The position numbers were made by a program, and so were the translations under genes. Source: Mytilus trossulus (Eukaryota; Mollusca; Bivalvia; Mytilida; Mytilidae). Taken from it: a stretch of DNA of 64,000 nucleotides. The stretch lies in the NCBI RefSeq assembly GCF_036588685.1, contig NC_086374.1, positions 63,424,457-63,488,456 on the forward strand. The letters are read 5' to 3'. The notes under the pieces are model-generated. The model saw only the letters and a program-made list of their open reading frames with translations, made no database searches and was not told where the DNA came from. Shown piece by piece: positions 34,195 through 45,849 of the stretch; the stretch's first letter is position 1, and each line of letters starts with the position of its first letter.

Positions 34195-34330
34195 TAAGCA
34201 AGTTGTTGTTATCCATTCGTTTGATGTGTTTGGGGTTTTGATTTTGCCATTGTATTAGGGAGTCTTTGTTTTGAAGTTTCACCAGAGTTCAGTATTTTTG
34301 TGATTTTACTTTGTACTAGATCGCCGGTAC
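34195..34330 (+). repeat. Mussel repeat family E
   Basis: It contains GTTTGATGTGTTTGGGGTTT, TGATTTTGCCATTGTATTAG and CAGAGTTCAGTATTTTTGTG. Related stretches occur at 45370, 50920 and 54717, and on the other strand at 27655, 39713, 54950, 62695 and 62965. Confidence 0.65.
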
Positions 34331-34550
34331 TACGAAACTTCAGTTATGAGGATCCTGTGTTTCTGAATTATCATTTACATTTATTTAAATACACTATGCT
34401 GGTGACCTAAGTGTTTCTTTTATATAAAGTATGAACTTAAGAATCAATGTAAGGATGTCTGTCTCTTTGACGCAGTCACAGGTATAGGCTCTTGATGTGT
34501 AAATATATGCAAATAAACTCATCATAGATACCAGGGTTTAGATTGTATTT

Positions 34551-34596
34551 GCGGCAGACGCGTGTTTCATCTACAAAAGACTCATCAGTGACGCTC
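34551..34596 (-). ncRNA. Hammerhead ribozyme, intact core (subfamily A)
   Basis: On the minus strand it reads GAGCGTCA, CTGATGA, stem II GTC...GAT around TTTTGTA (one G-U pair), GAAA, CACGCGTC, then TGCCGC. All core bases are present. Stem III is ACACGCGT, less palindromic than the usual ACGCGCGT. Stem I carries a mismatch (TGCCGC instead of TGGCGT), so activity may be reduced. The whole repeat spans about 34513-34660. Confidence 0.65.
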
Positions 34597-35063
34597 GAAT
34601 ACAAAAAGTTAAAAAGTCCAAATAAAGTACGTAGTTGAAGAGCATTGAGGATAAAAAAAAGCCCAGTAGTTTACCAATGTTTTAATTTTATAAATCGATT
34701 AAGACAATTCAAGGTAACTATCAACAGTCTGTCAGAATGAAAGTAAAATTAAACGGAATATTTTTTAACATTTATTTGTGTCCTGGCATTTTCCAATATT
34801 ACAAGGACCATATATAACTCATGAATTGTGAAAGTGACAATCATAAATATTGATCTTGACTTGCATTTTGACATCAGTAACTACATATCAAAATTTGAAC
34901 GAGTCATCAGTCAACGCAAGGACACTATTTGGCAGCAGATAACCCGCCTGCCTTCCGTACATCCCAAAATCAATAACAGATTTCCCTGAGGAAATCCGGT
35001 AAAAATTAAGGAAATCCCATATATTAAAAAGGGTGCCCGACCGGATGAGTTTATAGGATAAAC

Positions 35064-35208
35064 GCAGTGGCGGATCCAGTTGGAGGGTTCCGGGGGTTGG
35101 AACTCCCTTTTTTGGACGATCAATGCATTTCAATTGGGACATATAGTTGGAAATCCCCTTTGTACTGGGTTCGGACCCCCTTTTTAAAAATGGCTGGAAC
35201 CGCCTCTG
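35064..35208. mobile_element. Foldback MITE, second copy (GGATCCAG ends)
   Basis: It opens GTGGCGGATCCAGTTGG and closes GGCTGGAACCGCCTCTG. It shares GGGACATATAGTTGGAA and TTTTTAAAAATGGCTGG with 22563-22724. It explains overlapping open frames on both strands. Confidence 0.7.
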
Positions 35209-35610
35209 AAACGTCTCCCTTTTTTTTCCATTTTTGTCATTGTCACTATATCCTTTGTTTTTCTAATCTCGTTTCATAAATGTCCTTAATCTCAAGTGTA
35301 CTGGGATGCAAGAACTCACTTACATATTACTATCTTTATTTATTTTTTTATTAATTAAATTATTCTTAAAAATTTGATATTGTCTTATTTTGATGCATTT
35401 CTTTAATAAACTTATATTCGTATCCGTGGATGTCTTTCATAATTTAGTTTTACAACGTCTCATTTAATATTTTTTTTCAATTTTAAAACAGAACGTATAC
35501 GTTTGAATAATTAACATATCTATGAATTACAATAGAACAAATGAGATAACAGAAATTACAGCGTCAATCAGACAGGCATGGCTTATCTCGGTCGTCTTAT
35601 CTCGGTCGCC

Positions 35611-38600
35611 ATGGATCACACCATTCTTCTCACAAGCCTCACTGCTCTATTCTTTGTGTCAGGTAAAACCATAAAATGTCTGACATCGTCATTCTTGTAT
35701 AGTTCTATATGTTAAGCTGCAAAACCGCATATATTATCTTCCCATATCTATTTTTATATTGGAGTAAAGATGTACATCAGATTTATTTCTTTACCAGTGA
35801 GTGCTGATTGTTTTATTGACGCACGTCTTTCATGTAGAGCAAACAAATCGTTTGAATAAAAAAAGTCTTTAGAATGAATGAGACTGCTGTTCCTTGCATA
35901 TACGCATTTCAAATTCATCGTGATGAACAATATTTATCGATACAGATTATTATGGTTTTTTTTGCATATCAGAAAATAACAGATCGAAACATATAAGTCC
36001 TCCAAAGTTGTACTTTGTTGTTGTGTACATTAATCATGTTAATATCATAATCTTGTGGTGTTTTTTTTTGTAATTTCTTTAATGGGCTCTGAAGAAGATT
36101 ATAATAAACCAGATATACGTAAGGTATTTTGTCTCGAATCTGTCTGAAATATTTGTCGCTGGACGTCATAAGTTAACATTAGTTGAAACTTTTTTCGAAC
36201 TTTCGTTGTGTTTTTTTCAGTGTCATTTGCCTGTCCTTCGGGATTTACCACTCATGAAAATAACTGTTATGTACTACTTCCGGTTCCAACGACATGGGCA
36301 GAAGCTTTGGTAATTCTAAAACTTTAACTTTAAGTGACTTGTTACAAGAAAATGTAAATTTTGTTTTAAATCTTAGAAATAATAATTTAGATTTAATAAA
36401 CAAGTGAAATAAATACTAGGCCGATTAAAGAAAATAGAAATGCCATTAATGTCCCTCTTATGATAACACTACCATACACACGATTCAAGTATATCGAAAC
36501 ATTACTCTATTATTCGGAACGAACTATCATCATTTCTTTAATGGTTTCCTATATGTTAATGTTTAAACTTTTTAATCAAATTAAATAAATTTTAATCCTC
36601 ATCTAGATATTTAAATATATATATATATATATACCTGTCGGACTTATCATTGACTCAGGTTTACATAGTATTGGTCGGAGAGAAGCTAAAACATACGACT
36701 CTCTAATAAAAATGCCGTTAGAATAAAATAAAAAAAGGAAACGGAGGTTAAATAAGTATAATTATGTAATATTGATTTAATATACATCCAGCGACTCTGT
36801 GATGCAGTAAAAGCAAAATTAGCATGGATAGAAAACGGCGCAGAGAACACATTCATTGTTCAGATGTTGAAAAAAGCAAACAGTAAGTTAACACAGTACT
36901 ACTTAATGCAAATCGGATAGTTAGATGCATACAATGAAGACTCTTAAATGTCACTAGCATTGTTTCCTAGCTACAGTACAACCTGGTTGAAATTATATTT
37001 TTGTCACCACAAAACATATTCCCCAATGTTTTGATCATTTGTTTGGTAGAATATTAAGAAGTTCTTCAATAAGATTGTGAACGCAACAAGTTTATATGTT
37101 CATAATATAATGACATGATTATATATTCATGGCACAGGAAATTTGTGGTTTTGATGCCAATTAATTGTGGTATTCAGTATGTTTAATATAATTTTCGCAA
37201 GACCATAAAGAAAATATAGCTTTACCTACAAAAAAAACCCAGCTGTAAATATAGGGAGCTGTGAAAAATATTAACGATTAAGTTGAAATATAAAAATTCA
37301 GAAAACAGAAATGGCCTTCATATTATGTAATCTGAAAAATAGAAATTAAGATTTTTAACAATTTGTGTTATTAACATCATACTTTTTCACCATGGCATTT
37401 TTTTTCTTCTTTTCTAAACTGATGATTAATTCTTTTACAGATGTACGACCGTTAAAGTTTTCAACAATTTGAAGAATTGTACCAATTTATTGTGTTTTTA
37501 AATATGTATCGTCTTCCAATATACCATAACTAAAAAATAATGACTGCATTCTGACTATCCTAAATCATCCTATCAATTAAAGAGAACCAAGGAAAATATA
37601 ACGTACCTGCGGCACCCGTTTATTGTTTAATTTTTTGTGAAATACTGCTTAGGTTTTATGTGATCTCTTTTGAGTGGTTTTTCTTTTAATGTGCATATTT
37701 AAGTATAGATGCTCTAAGGTTCACTGATACAATAACCAAAATGAATTTATAGTCTTAAACACAATACGTGTCCATTGTTGAAGTTCAGTGTTTTTGGTTA
37801 TATTTAATGTGTTTCACTATGTTCTAGTATGTTACTCGGGTTTGTTTTTGCTTAATCGAATCATGACTATTAAACAGTGGTACTACTGTTGCCTTTAATA
37901 TTTATACCATTGGTTACACTAGTGACGATAGAAAATTAACAATGTAAAAACATTAGGTACAAGGCTAAGGAATTGTCATATTTTTATACCCTAGTTAGCC
38001 CATAACAATTCATAAACAAATGCCAATCAAATATTAAGTTATTTGATTCTATCCATGGTTTTGAGTATTTTGTTTCCTTTTACTTTTATGTTGTAATGAC
38101 ACCTTTTAAAATTTTGTGTTTACAAATAATGATAATTATAAGATTTGTATTGATAAATATACAAAAAAAAAAAACAAATTCTATATTCTAGTAACAGGTC
38201 ATTCAACAGAGGTGTGGTTGGGAGGAACAGATATGTTACTGGAGGGTATGTGGATGTGGGCAGACGACATGGAACTGATTCAATACACTAACTGGTTTCC
38301 GAACGAACCCAACAATGCAGGCAACAATCAACACTGTTTAGGAATGATGGTGAACCAAGATTTCAAGTGGGATGATTATTCATGTAGCCTAACAAACTAT
38401 CCTTTGTGTAAAAGGATGTAAGTTTAGTTTTTTAAAAGATAGGCAAAATATACCAGAGGGACAGTCAAACGCAAAGATCGAAAATAAACTGACAACGCCA
38501 TGGCTAAAAATGAAGAAAAAAGACAAACAGACAAATAATAGTACACATGACACAAGATAAAAATATTAAAGGCTAAGCAACTCGAACCAAACCAAAAACT

Positions 38601-39555
38601 GGGGGTGATCTCATGTGCTCTGGAAGGGTAAGCAGATTCTGGTTCACCTGTGGCACCCATCGTGTTGCTCATGTAATCACAAACCCGGAAATAGTCCAAT
38701 TCGGTAGGTCATATTCATGAAAAAGGGGGGGGGGAATTGTAGTTACAATGCAAGGAACATATTCGGTATCTTTGTGAAACGGTTATTTAATAACGGCCAA
38801 CCAACTTTTAGTTGGCACATTTCTTATTTACTTTCTAAGACGGGGGAAATCTTAAATTATCATGTTGATATCATTTCGTAATAGTATTAAGGACTTAACA
38901 CAATTTAAACATTTGAAATAGAAAATTTGTTTTTTAACTATCAACTTGAAAAAGAAAACATTACACTATCAGCGCCTAATGGCGGTCATCTTTGATTTTT
39001 AAAATGACGTCTATCCATGTGCAATAAATCAAATGTATGTTCCCTTCTACATAAATATTGCTTGTATTTTATTTTAAAAAAATCTGAATATAATGAATGA
39101 AGTTTTAATTGCCTAATTGTAATAATAAAACATCACTTGTGATCAAATATCGGTCGATAACTGACTTCCGGTATTATAAGTATCTTACATTTGATCCATA
39201 CCACAACCAGCCAACTCCACTACTATTGACCTATTGATTGTTAAATAGACTTGTATTTAACACATCTTATTTTAGATGATTTTTTTTGTTGCACTAGAAT
39301 TCAAAATAAGGTAAGACTTAGTATTTGTATAGTTATGATCGTTTCTATATATTTGACTGTAAGAACTTACATGGTCATTTACTATAGGAAATTGAAAATT
39401 ATGAAATAATATGTGTTAAATTCCGCATATAACCCTTTTCGTGTGTAAGAGTTTTAAGAATTTAAACGTGTAGTTGGACTTAAATATATGTCTAGAGCAA
39501 AGAAATTAATCTCTATTACAGGCAAGACGATGGTGAACAGTCAGTAATTGGATGA
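35611..39555 (+). CDS. Secreted single-domain C-type lectin (5 exons)
   Basis: Exons: 35611-35662, 36221-36309, 36792-36882, 38192-38417, 39522-39555, all GT-AG and phase-consistent (492 nt, 163 aa). Residues 1-21 form a signal peptide (MDHTILLTSLTALFFVSVSFA). The rest is one C-type lectin domain with six cysteines at 22, 33, 50, 126, 142 and 150, the long-form pattern. WLGGTD and MWMWADD are the family core. EPN at 116-118 and WDD at 137-139 are the calcium and sugar ligands; EPN is the mannose-type motif. Such lectins act in secretions as pattern recognition or mucus proteins. An in-frame ATG at 35578 would add 11 residues before the signal peptide; I prefer 35611. AATAAA is at 39578. The family is large in bivalves, so I give no symbol. 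Confidence 0.92.
37795..37910 (+). repeat. Fragment of mussel repeat family D
   Basis: It contains GTTACTCGGGTTTGTTTTTG and GTACTACTGTTGCCTTTAAT, shared with the longer copy at 55480-55675. It lies in a lectin intron. Confidence 0.5.
38192..38421 (+). CDS. Lectin exon 4 with stop codon overlapping its donor site
   Basis: The donor GTAAGT begins at 38418. If it is not used, the frame closes at once with TAA (38419-38421) after KRM. If it is used, exon 5 adds QDDGEQSVIG after KRM. Both products keep the whole lectin domain, so intron retention would give a secreted protein only ten residues shorter. This exon carries EPN, WDD and three of the six cysteines. Confidence 0.8.
38440..38740 (-). 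repeat. Mussel repeat family C with a conserved open frame
   Basis: On the minus strand the repeat holds a frame beginning MSNTMGATGEPESAYPSR, running through a hydrophobic stretch and ending in RLTVPLVYF. The copy at 58010-58290 keeps the same frame over about 75 codons. I treat both as repeats, not genes, because further fragments exist at 39960 and 61145 and no promoter or homologue is known to me. Confidence 0.7.
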
Positions 39556-39712
39556 AATGAGTAAACAACCTGAAAAAAATAAACAAACATATATTTGGAT
39601 TGTTATAAACCAAACATGATTTGTAATTGTGGTGACTTCACTAAGAGACAGAGGTATATCTAGAGCTTACAACCTATTTATGAATCATAAGATAGAAGAA
39701 AATTTCCCTAAT

Positions 39713-40110
39713 CAAATGGAAAAATCGAAAGCTCAAACACATCAAACAAATGGATATTAACTGTCATATGCTTGACTTGGTACAGGCATTTTTTATGTAG
39801 AAAATGGTGGAATAAAACATGGTTTAATTAATTTTAATTATCACTTCATACAGTTGACGCTCTTTATCACTATTTTGTTGGTCTTCACAGTGCTCATATG
39901 CGAGCTTATCAATACTATACCAATCCTAGCTGTACTAGAGTTTCACAACGGACATAAAAGAGGGAAGTAAGATACCTTAGGGACAGTCAAACTCATAAAT
40001 CGAAAATGAACTGAAAACGTCATGGCTAAAAACGAAAAGGACAAACAGAAAAGCAATACTACACATGACACAACATAGAAAACTAAAAAATAAACAACAC
40101 GAATATTATT
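39713..40110. repeat. Adjacent fragments of repeat families E and C
   Basis: At 39713-39830 family E is recognisable by AATGGAAAAATCGAAAGCTC and AACTGTCATATGCTTGACTT. At 39960-40110 family C is recognisable by GGGACAGTCAAACTCATAAA and CATGGCTAAAAACGAAAAGG. Confidence 0.6.
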
Positions 40111-41085
40111 GCTGGTTCTGATATGTTTCTAGCTTTGACGATTGGCGGTGCGTACAATTGTTTATATGTCTATCACATGTTTTGTTTTACCTTGACTTGT
40201 AATTAATGAAATTGTGATGTGTATACTGCAGTTATATTTGGTATTCAACAGCAGCTTTCATTGCAACCGGATATTAAAATATTGAAATTTGCTTAGTAAT
40301 TATAAAGTTCATTGATATCAATGATATAGAAAACAGGAAACACATTTTTATGATAAAGGTGAATCAGTTGAACTAACGCGAAGGTTGAAACGAAGCTGAT
40401 CGACATTTCCAACGTTATAATATCACTTTGAATGCTTATTAACACTTCATATGTCCAAAATGAAAATGGTATACAGATCAAATGACAAATACGCAAACAT
40501 TTACAAGTCACCGTATGACTTTCACCTTTGTTCAAACCTGAAACTTATATTCAGCTATAAAAGACCCCAAGATTAAAAAAATCTAAAAACAACAAGAGCA
40601 TGAATTAATTAAGGCTAGAAAAATGAGCGGACTTTAAAATTTTTGAATATTAATTTGTTGGTATTGGTATTCATTTTGTTATTAGTAAATGAAAAATTCA
40701 ATATATTATTGTTTTATACATATGAAATTTCATGGATATACAATTTGTTGATTCCTATATCAGGGCATTGCACAATGTCATGTCTTTCATTGACTGTCTT
40801 TACACAGAATCAATTAGCTGTTGAATGTGTACTGATTGACTATTTAGTATTTGATGCATTTTTTATTAGAAGTTGTTATTGGCTATGAACTAGCCGCCAG
40901 TAACTGAGAGCACTCTCAGATCTGTACTTAGTGTCTTTTATTGTTGAGATGTACAAGTATCCGGTCACGTTCACACTATGTTTTGGTCATTTGCATTTAT
41001 TATTTGTTCATCTGATGAGTTAAGCCGTTTCCAACTGATTTTTATAGTTTGTTCTTATGTTGCACTGTAAAAACATTGTCTAAGG

Positions 41086-41375
41086 TTAGGGAGAGAGTTT
41101 GGGTCCTGCTGACACGTTTAATCTCGCTTCTTTTGTATGTGCCTGTCTCCAGTCGGGAGCCTGTAATTCGGTGGTTGTCGTTTGTCGCTCTGTTATATAT
41201 TTGTTTTTCCTTATTTTTGTGTATATTTACTAGCCTGTTTTTTCTCTCGATTTAGGTATGGACTTTTCTCATTGTTGAAGGACATATGGTGGCATAAAGC
41301 TGTTAATTACTGTGTCATTAAGTCTCTTGTGAAGAGCTTTCTCATTGACAATTATACTACGTCTTCTTTTTTTTA
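41086..41375 (+). repeat. Full-length copy of mussel repeat family A
   Basis: It follows the order seen at 18320: GGGTCCTGCTGACACGTTTA, GGGAGCCTGTAATTCGGTGG, TTTTCTCATTGTTGAAGGAC and TCATTGACAATTATACTACG. It lacks the GGCCTTTTATAG block. Several small plus-strand open frames here are products of the repeat. Confidence 0.75.
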
Positions 41376-41621
41376 TGTCAATGATGACAGAAAAAAACCA
41401 ACAGTAGATACTTGATTACTGGCTCCTGGTTTTGGACATATGCATCCATTTTGTAATGCTGAAACCTCTATAGCACATATAGTGGTTGTATAACATACGT
41501 GTAACATATTTTGACTGTTTGAAATATTAAGGTTTTTTTACCTCAGGAATCTATGCTCTTCAACTTCGTACTTTTTTTTGGCATCGTACTTTGTTTTGGC
41601 ATTTTTAACTTTTTTGGATTC

Positions 41622-41667
41622 GAGCGTCACTGATGAGTCTTTTAAAGATGAAACGCGCGTTTGACGT
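41622..41667 (+). ncRNA. Hammerhead ribozyme, first unit of the tandem pair
   Basis: It reads GAGCGTCA, CTGATGA, stem II GTCTTT...AAAGAT, GAAA, CGCGCGT, T, then TGACGT. Stem II can pair six positions (GTCTTT with AAAGAT, one G-U), the longest among the copies. Stem I pairs GCGTCA with TGACGT. The cleavage triplet would be GTT rather than GTC, which is within the NUH rule but usually slower. Confidence 0.7.
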
Positions 41668-41779
41668 ATATACAAAATTTAGTCCCGGTATCTATGATGA
41701 GCTTATTTAGCTGTATATTTTCTTGGTCCTCAATGAAGTTCAACTTTGTACTTTATTTGGCCTTTAAAATGTTTTGATT

Positions 41780-41827
41780 CGAGCGTCACTGATGAATCTT
41801 TTGTAGACACAAACGCGCGCCTGGCGT
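41780..41827 (+). ncRNA. Hammerhead ribozyme relic, second unit of the pair
   Basis: CTGATGA is intact but the second core strand is disturbed: GACACAAAC stands where GACGAAAC is expected. Stem II has lost its first pair (ATC against GAC), and the cleavage triplet reads GCC. Stem I (GCGTCA with TGGCGT) is intact. I expect no self-cleavage. Confidence 0.6.
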
Positions 41828-42773
41828 ATATATAAAATTTGAATCCTGGTGTCTATGAAAAAGTCACATAGTACGGAATGTAACATTTAAATATCGTCAC
41901 TGCATAACAAGTTTAATTTGGTGTATGTTACCAGGAATAATCCTACATTTTGAAAGCGCCATACAAGGAAAAATGCAAAACTTCAAGCAAAACGAAGGTA
42001 ATTCAGGAAAATTATTCGATACAATTTTCTATTGCAATGCTTACCTGATAACCTTTGCATACATTTCTTGTTCCAACCTACGTCAATTAAATTTCATAAG
42101 CTTGACATGAGTTAATTAACACAAATAAATTTAAGCTTTTAAAGATTTTTTGATGTAAGAAAAGATAGAAAAAGAATCCTTCTTACTCGATATTTTTTAT
42201 GATAAGTTCAATTTATAAATCAATATACATTAATTGACAATAAAATTAAATGTCACATCTGAAATATGACTTCAAACTTCCAGTGATTAGCGACAGACTG
42301 AAAGTCAATAGATTACACGGTATCTTATATCTAATAAATGGTTGTGCCAATTAAAAAGTTATACTGAGTTCTGCCTGTAATTAGCATCTTATTCATTTGA
42401 CAAGGTGGCTTCGGACTGAGAGTGTGAAACATTTTCAATCATACAAATATAATCCAAATTTAACGTTGTGCGTGAATTCTGTAAAGTTTTTGTAAGAGAA
42501 ATGTGTACAGACCTTGAAAGGAACAATGTCTAGCTTTTTTCTTCTGAAATTAACATTTAATATTTCCTGACGGTAACTTATAGAACATATTTTAATTTGT
42601 TTAATTTGTATAAATTCCATTGACAAGAAACGCAAATTGGTATACTTGTAAATCACTATATAATATTATGTATTTGCTTTACGGATATAGTTTGACAATG
42701 AAAGACATTTGGTTTAACAATTCTTTTAATGGTAATAACTACTATACCGGATAGCATCTCTGAAATAGGGAAT

Positions 42774-42834
42774 ATGGTTTTGTTATTTATAGCACTATTC
42801 ATGATATTTCGTATCCAGTCATATGCACTAACTG
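42774..42834 (+). CDS. Possible orphan first exon encoding a signal peptide
   Basis: ATG opens MVLLFIALFMIFRIQSYALT and the frame meets a perfect donor, G|GTAAGT, in phase 1. Phase 1 right after the signal peptide is also the design of the lectin gene next door. An in-frame ATG at 42729 would add 15 residues. I found no following exon up to the transposon at 46579, so this may be the head of a gene with distant exons, a remnant or chance. Confidence 0.3.
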
Positions 42835-42984
42835 GTAAGTACATTTTGATTCCGTACTGGACTCTTACAGTTTTAAGGAATTTATTCCTCCCCGAAACTT
42901 CAATATTGAAAAAAATTACCTACGTAAACAAAATGGTAAAGGTAATTAAGCATATTCATTTAACTACACAGTCTCTGTTGTTTT

Positions 42985-43262
42985 TTCTTTAACTCTGTCA
43001 ACTCTTTTGTTTGCGCCTGTTCAAAGTCAAGAGCCTCTGATCTTTGTTAGTGTTGTATTATTTTAATTTTAGTTTCTCGTGTACAATTTGGAAATTAGTA
43101 TTGCGTTCGTTATCACTGAACTAGTATATATTTGTTTAGGGGCCAGCTGAAGGAGGCCTCCGTGTGCGTGAATTTCTCGTTACATTGAAGACCTGTTGAT
43201 GACCTTCTGCTGTTATTTTTTCTATGGTCGGGTTGTTGTCTCTTTGATACATTCCCCATTTC
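42985..43262 (+). repeat. Mussel repeat family G
   Basis: Landmarks are GGGGCCAGCTGAAGGAGGCC, CATTGAAGACCTGTTGATGA, CTATGGTCGGGTTGTTGTCT and CATTCCCCATTTCCATTCTC. I remember this as a frequent mussel repeat. A decayed copy is at 13868. Confidence 0.65.
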
Positions 43263-43550
43263 CATTCTCAATTTTATTTTATAAACTGAAAATCGAAAGA
43301 AAAATATGAGATTGATTGCCTAGATACATTTGAAGAAAAATCAGAATTAATGTAATACATACATTTTTTATTTAAATATATACACTGTTTGCTTGATACA
43401 TTTTCGTTTCGGTGATGCTTCATCATTTTTTGTATATACTTACTTCAGCAATTTTCGTCCAGCTAAATAATAAAATGTCTAAATTTGAACACTAAAACAC
43501 AGCAATATAATTGAATTTTCGGATTAGAAAAACGACAATCGGATGATTCT

Positions 43551-44009
43551 ACACGGGCAAATTTAACTCACATCAATTTCACGTGAATAAAAATTCATGT
43601 GAATCTCACGTGAAATTCACATCAGTTTCACCTCAAACAAGCTTATATGTGAAACTCCCGTGAAATCAGTTTTTGTGAGTTTCATGTGAATCTCATGTGA
43701 ACTTCATGTGAATTTCACATGAAAAATCATGTAAAATTTTTTCATGTGAAATTCACATGAATTTTTAAAATAGAGTATTTCAAATAACAAATAAATTTCC
43801 AAATTTAATCAAAATCATGAAAAATATCATTTTTTTGGTTGAAAATTTCACGTGAAATTCATTTGAAAAATTTCACATCAGATTCATGTGAATCTCAATT
43901 CACGTGAAATTTTTATGAAAATTTTCACGTGAGTTTCATGTATAAGCTCGATTGAGGCGAATCTCGCGTGAAATTTTTCATGTGAATTTCATGCAAATTT
44001 TACCTGTGT
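43551..44009. mobile_element. MITE built from TTCACGTGAA palindromes
   Basis: The left end reads ACACGGGCAAATTT and the reverse complement of the right end reads ACACAGGTAAAATTT. Both flanks are filled with about 14 copies of TTCAYGTGAA-type palindromes, at least five containing CACGTG, around an AT-rich centre of about 100 bp (roughly 43755-43850). No coding capacity. The iterated-palindrome design matches the ends of the transposon at 46579, with a different motif. Confidence 0.75.
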
Positions 44010-44185
44010 ACACTGATTATACAGAAGTTAGTTTTAAACAAATGATCATGGATTGTTTATCAATACATAGTGATTTGATGATGTCGAGACGACACGCTAA
44101 CTGTCGAAATGTTCATATGTTACAGTAAATTTGGTATTGCTACGCAAACTATACGCACAATCGAGATATGTGAATGCAAAATAAG

Positions 44186-44225
44186 AAATATGGTATGATT
44201 GCCAATAAGACAACGATCAACTTAC
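44186..44225 (-). repeat. Tail of mussel repeat family A (reverse)
   Basis: It reads ATGGTATGATTGCCAATAAG followed by ACAAC, the complement of the family A tail. An open frame starting just downstream at 44236 is part of the same degenerate repeat surroundings. Confidence 0.55.
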
Positions 44226-45849
44226 AATAACGTAGATGTCAACAACAATAAGTCACTCTACAGCCTCCAAATATAGCAAAACCATACATAGCAAGCAATT
44301 AGGCGCCCCAGAGATTTGTTTCTGCCATCAGTGTCTAATGATTTTGCGTTTAATTTGTACTTTAAAGCATGATACCTTGGGTATGAACATATTTCAAAAG
44401 AGGACAATTTCATGTTTAACTGGTTGTCGTTTTTGTCAATCCCTTAGTTATTAACTTGGAGCTGTAACAATTCATACCAATCATGTAATCAGCCAACTAT
44501 TGTAGAAATAACAAGTATACAAATAACGTCTCCCTGTTTCCTGTTTCTCTGTTGATATAACGGTAATGTAAATACAATTGTTACGTAACATTTCATTTTG
44601 GTTTTCATTTCTTGTTTAAACTTTTAATAATTAAATTAAAGAAAAAAAAAGGAACTAAACATTAAAGCGTCAGGAATTTAATAGACCTGGTTCGTGTTTT
44701 ATGCGCACTTTTTTATATTAATTTTAGTCATGAAACCATAAACCTAAAATTTTAAAAAACAATGTTATAAAAGAACTTCTTTCTGCGATTAGCTACAGAA
44801 CAACTAGGAACTAAAAAATAAATAATTAAACACATCTAAGATCAACTTTGTCGAAGCGAGTTGGAATCCTAGTTTGTTAATAATTCGTACATTATCAAAC
44901 AAAAAACCCCATCGCTATTCCTTTAATCATTTCAGTATCAATACGATGACCACTGAGATAATGGTTCTACTAAGGATACTAGCATTTGTCCAACAACTCT
45001 TTCGTCCAAGTAAATGAAAATAATAACCTAAATTGGTACTGTGTCCGTAGAACTTTTCTAGGTTTAGCTTCAATGGGAACGCGCAAACTAAAAATTTTCA
45101 AAGCGAACGATGTATAAAGTCTTGTTCATTCCGAGAGCTATTTGACCATAAGGAACACAAAAACATAAAAAAAACCTTCTAAAATAAACCTCATGAAATT
45201 GGTAAAATTAGGGTTGACATACTGTAGACCTATATAATTGTCAATAAAAAAAGATAGAGAGCATGTAAAGCAAATAACTTACTACTGAATTTATGATACT
45301 TAAGGGACTGTTACAGTATTAAAAAGTAGAATGAAAAGCAATAAAAGTATTGTAAAAAATATCAAATCGTTGGATGCGTTTGAGCTTTTGATAAAGGACT
45401 TTCCGATTTGAATTTCACTTGGAGTCCAGTATTTTTTTTAATTTACTTTGTACTCGATAATAAGAGAGGTGTTGCATAGGGATACTCAGATTCAGCCGGC
45501 CGTGCTGCGTATACAACAACAAACTCGTTAATAATTCTTAGTTTGGTTAAATTTAATCATAGCTGTACGATTCTCTTTCCTTTTTGAACTATGTACGTTT
45601 TTATAAATCGTAAGTTATGAATTTCAGAATAACCATCCAACATTATGTTTGTAATTTTTATCAAGCATAATCATGCTTGTGGCTATGACGGAGTTAAATA
45701 AAAGTACTAACAAGATTTGTTTTCACATATTGTCGTTGGAGGGGTATCTGTTTAGTTTACACTCGTGGTGAAAATAAATATTAAATATGACATAACTTGA
45801 TTAAAATAAAGATGCCTCCCAGCAGCAAATGGTATTTGTATGTTTCCAG

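Larger units (their letters stand above)
41545..41860 (+). mobile_element. Tandem pair of hammerhead-ribozyme units (subfamily A)
   Basis: Two units in the same orientation share the order CTTCAACTT, GTACTTT, TTGGC, GATTCGAGCGTCACTGATGA, ACGCGCG and the tail CCGGTATCTATGATGAG or CCTGGTGTCTATG. CTGATGA starts at 41630 and at 41789, a spacing of 159 bp. A head-to-tail dimer of self-cleaving units is the genomic form expected of retrozyme-type elements. Confidence 0.75.

Noticed and set aside
40643-40888. 81-codon hydrophobic plus-strand open frame
   Set aside because: Strongly AT-biased, with no signal for splicing, no homologue recognised and no flanking gene features.
44236-44454. 72-codon open frame with several cysteines
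   Set aside because: Its first half is part of repeat family A surroundings, and the cysteines do not form a recognisable pattern.
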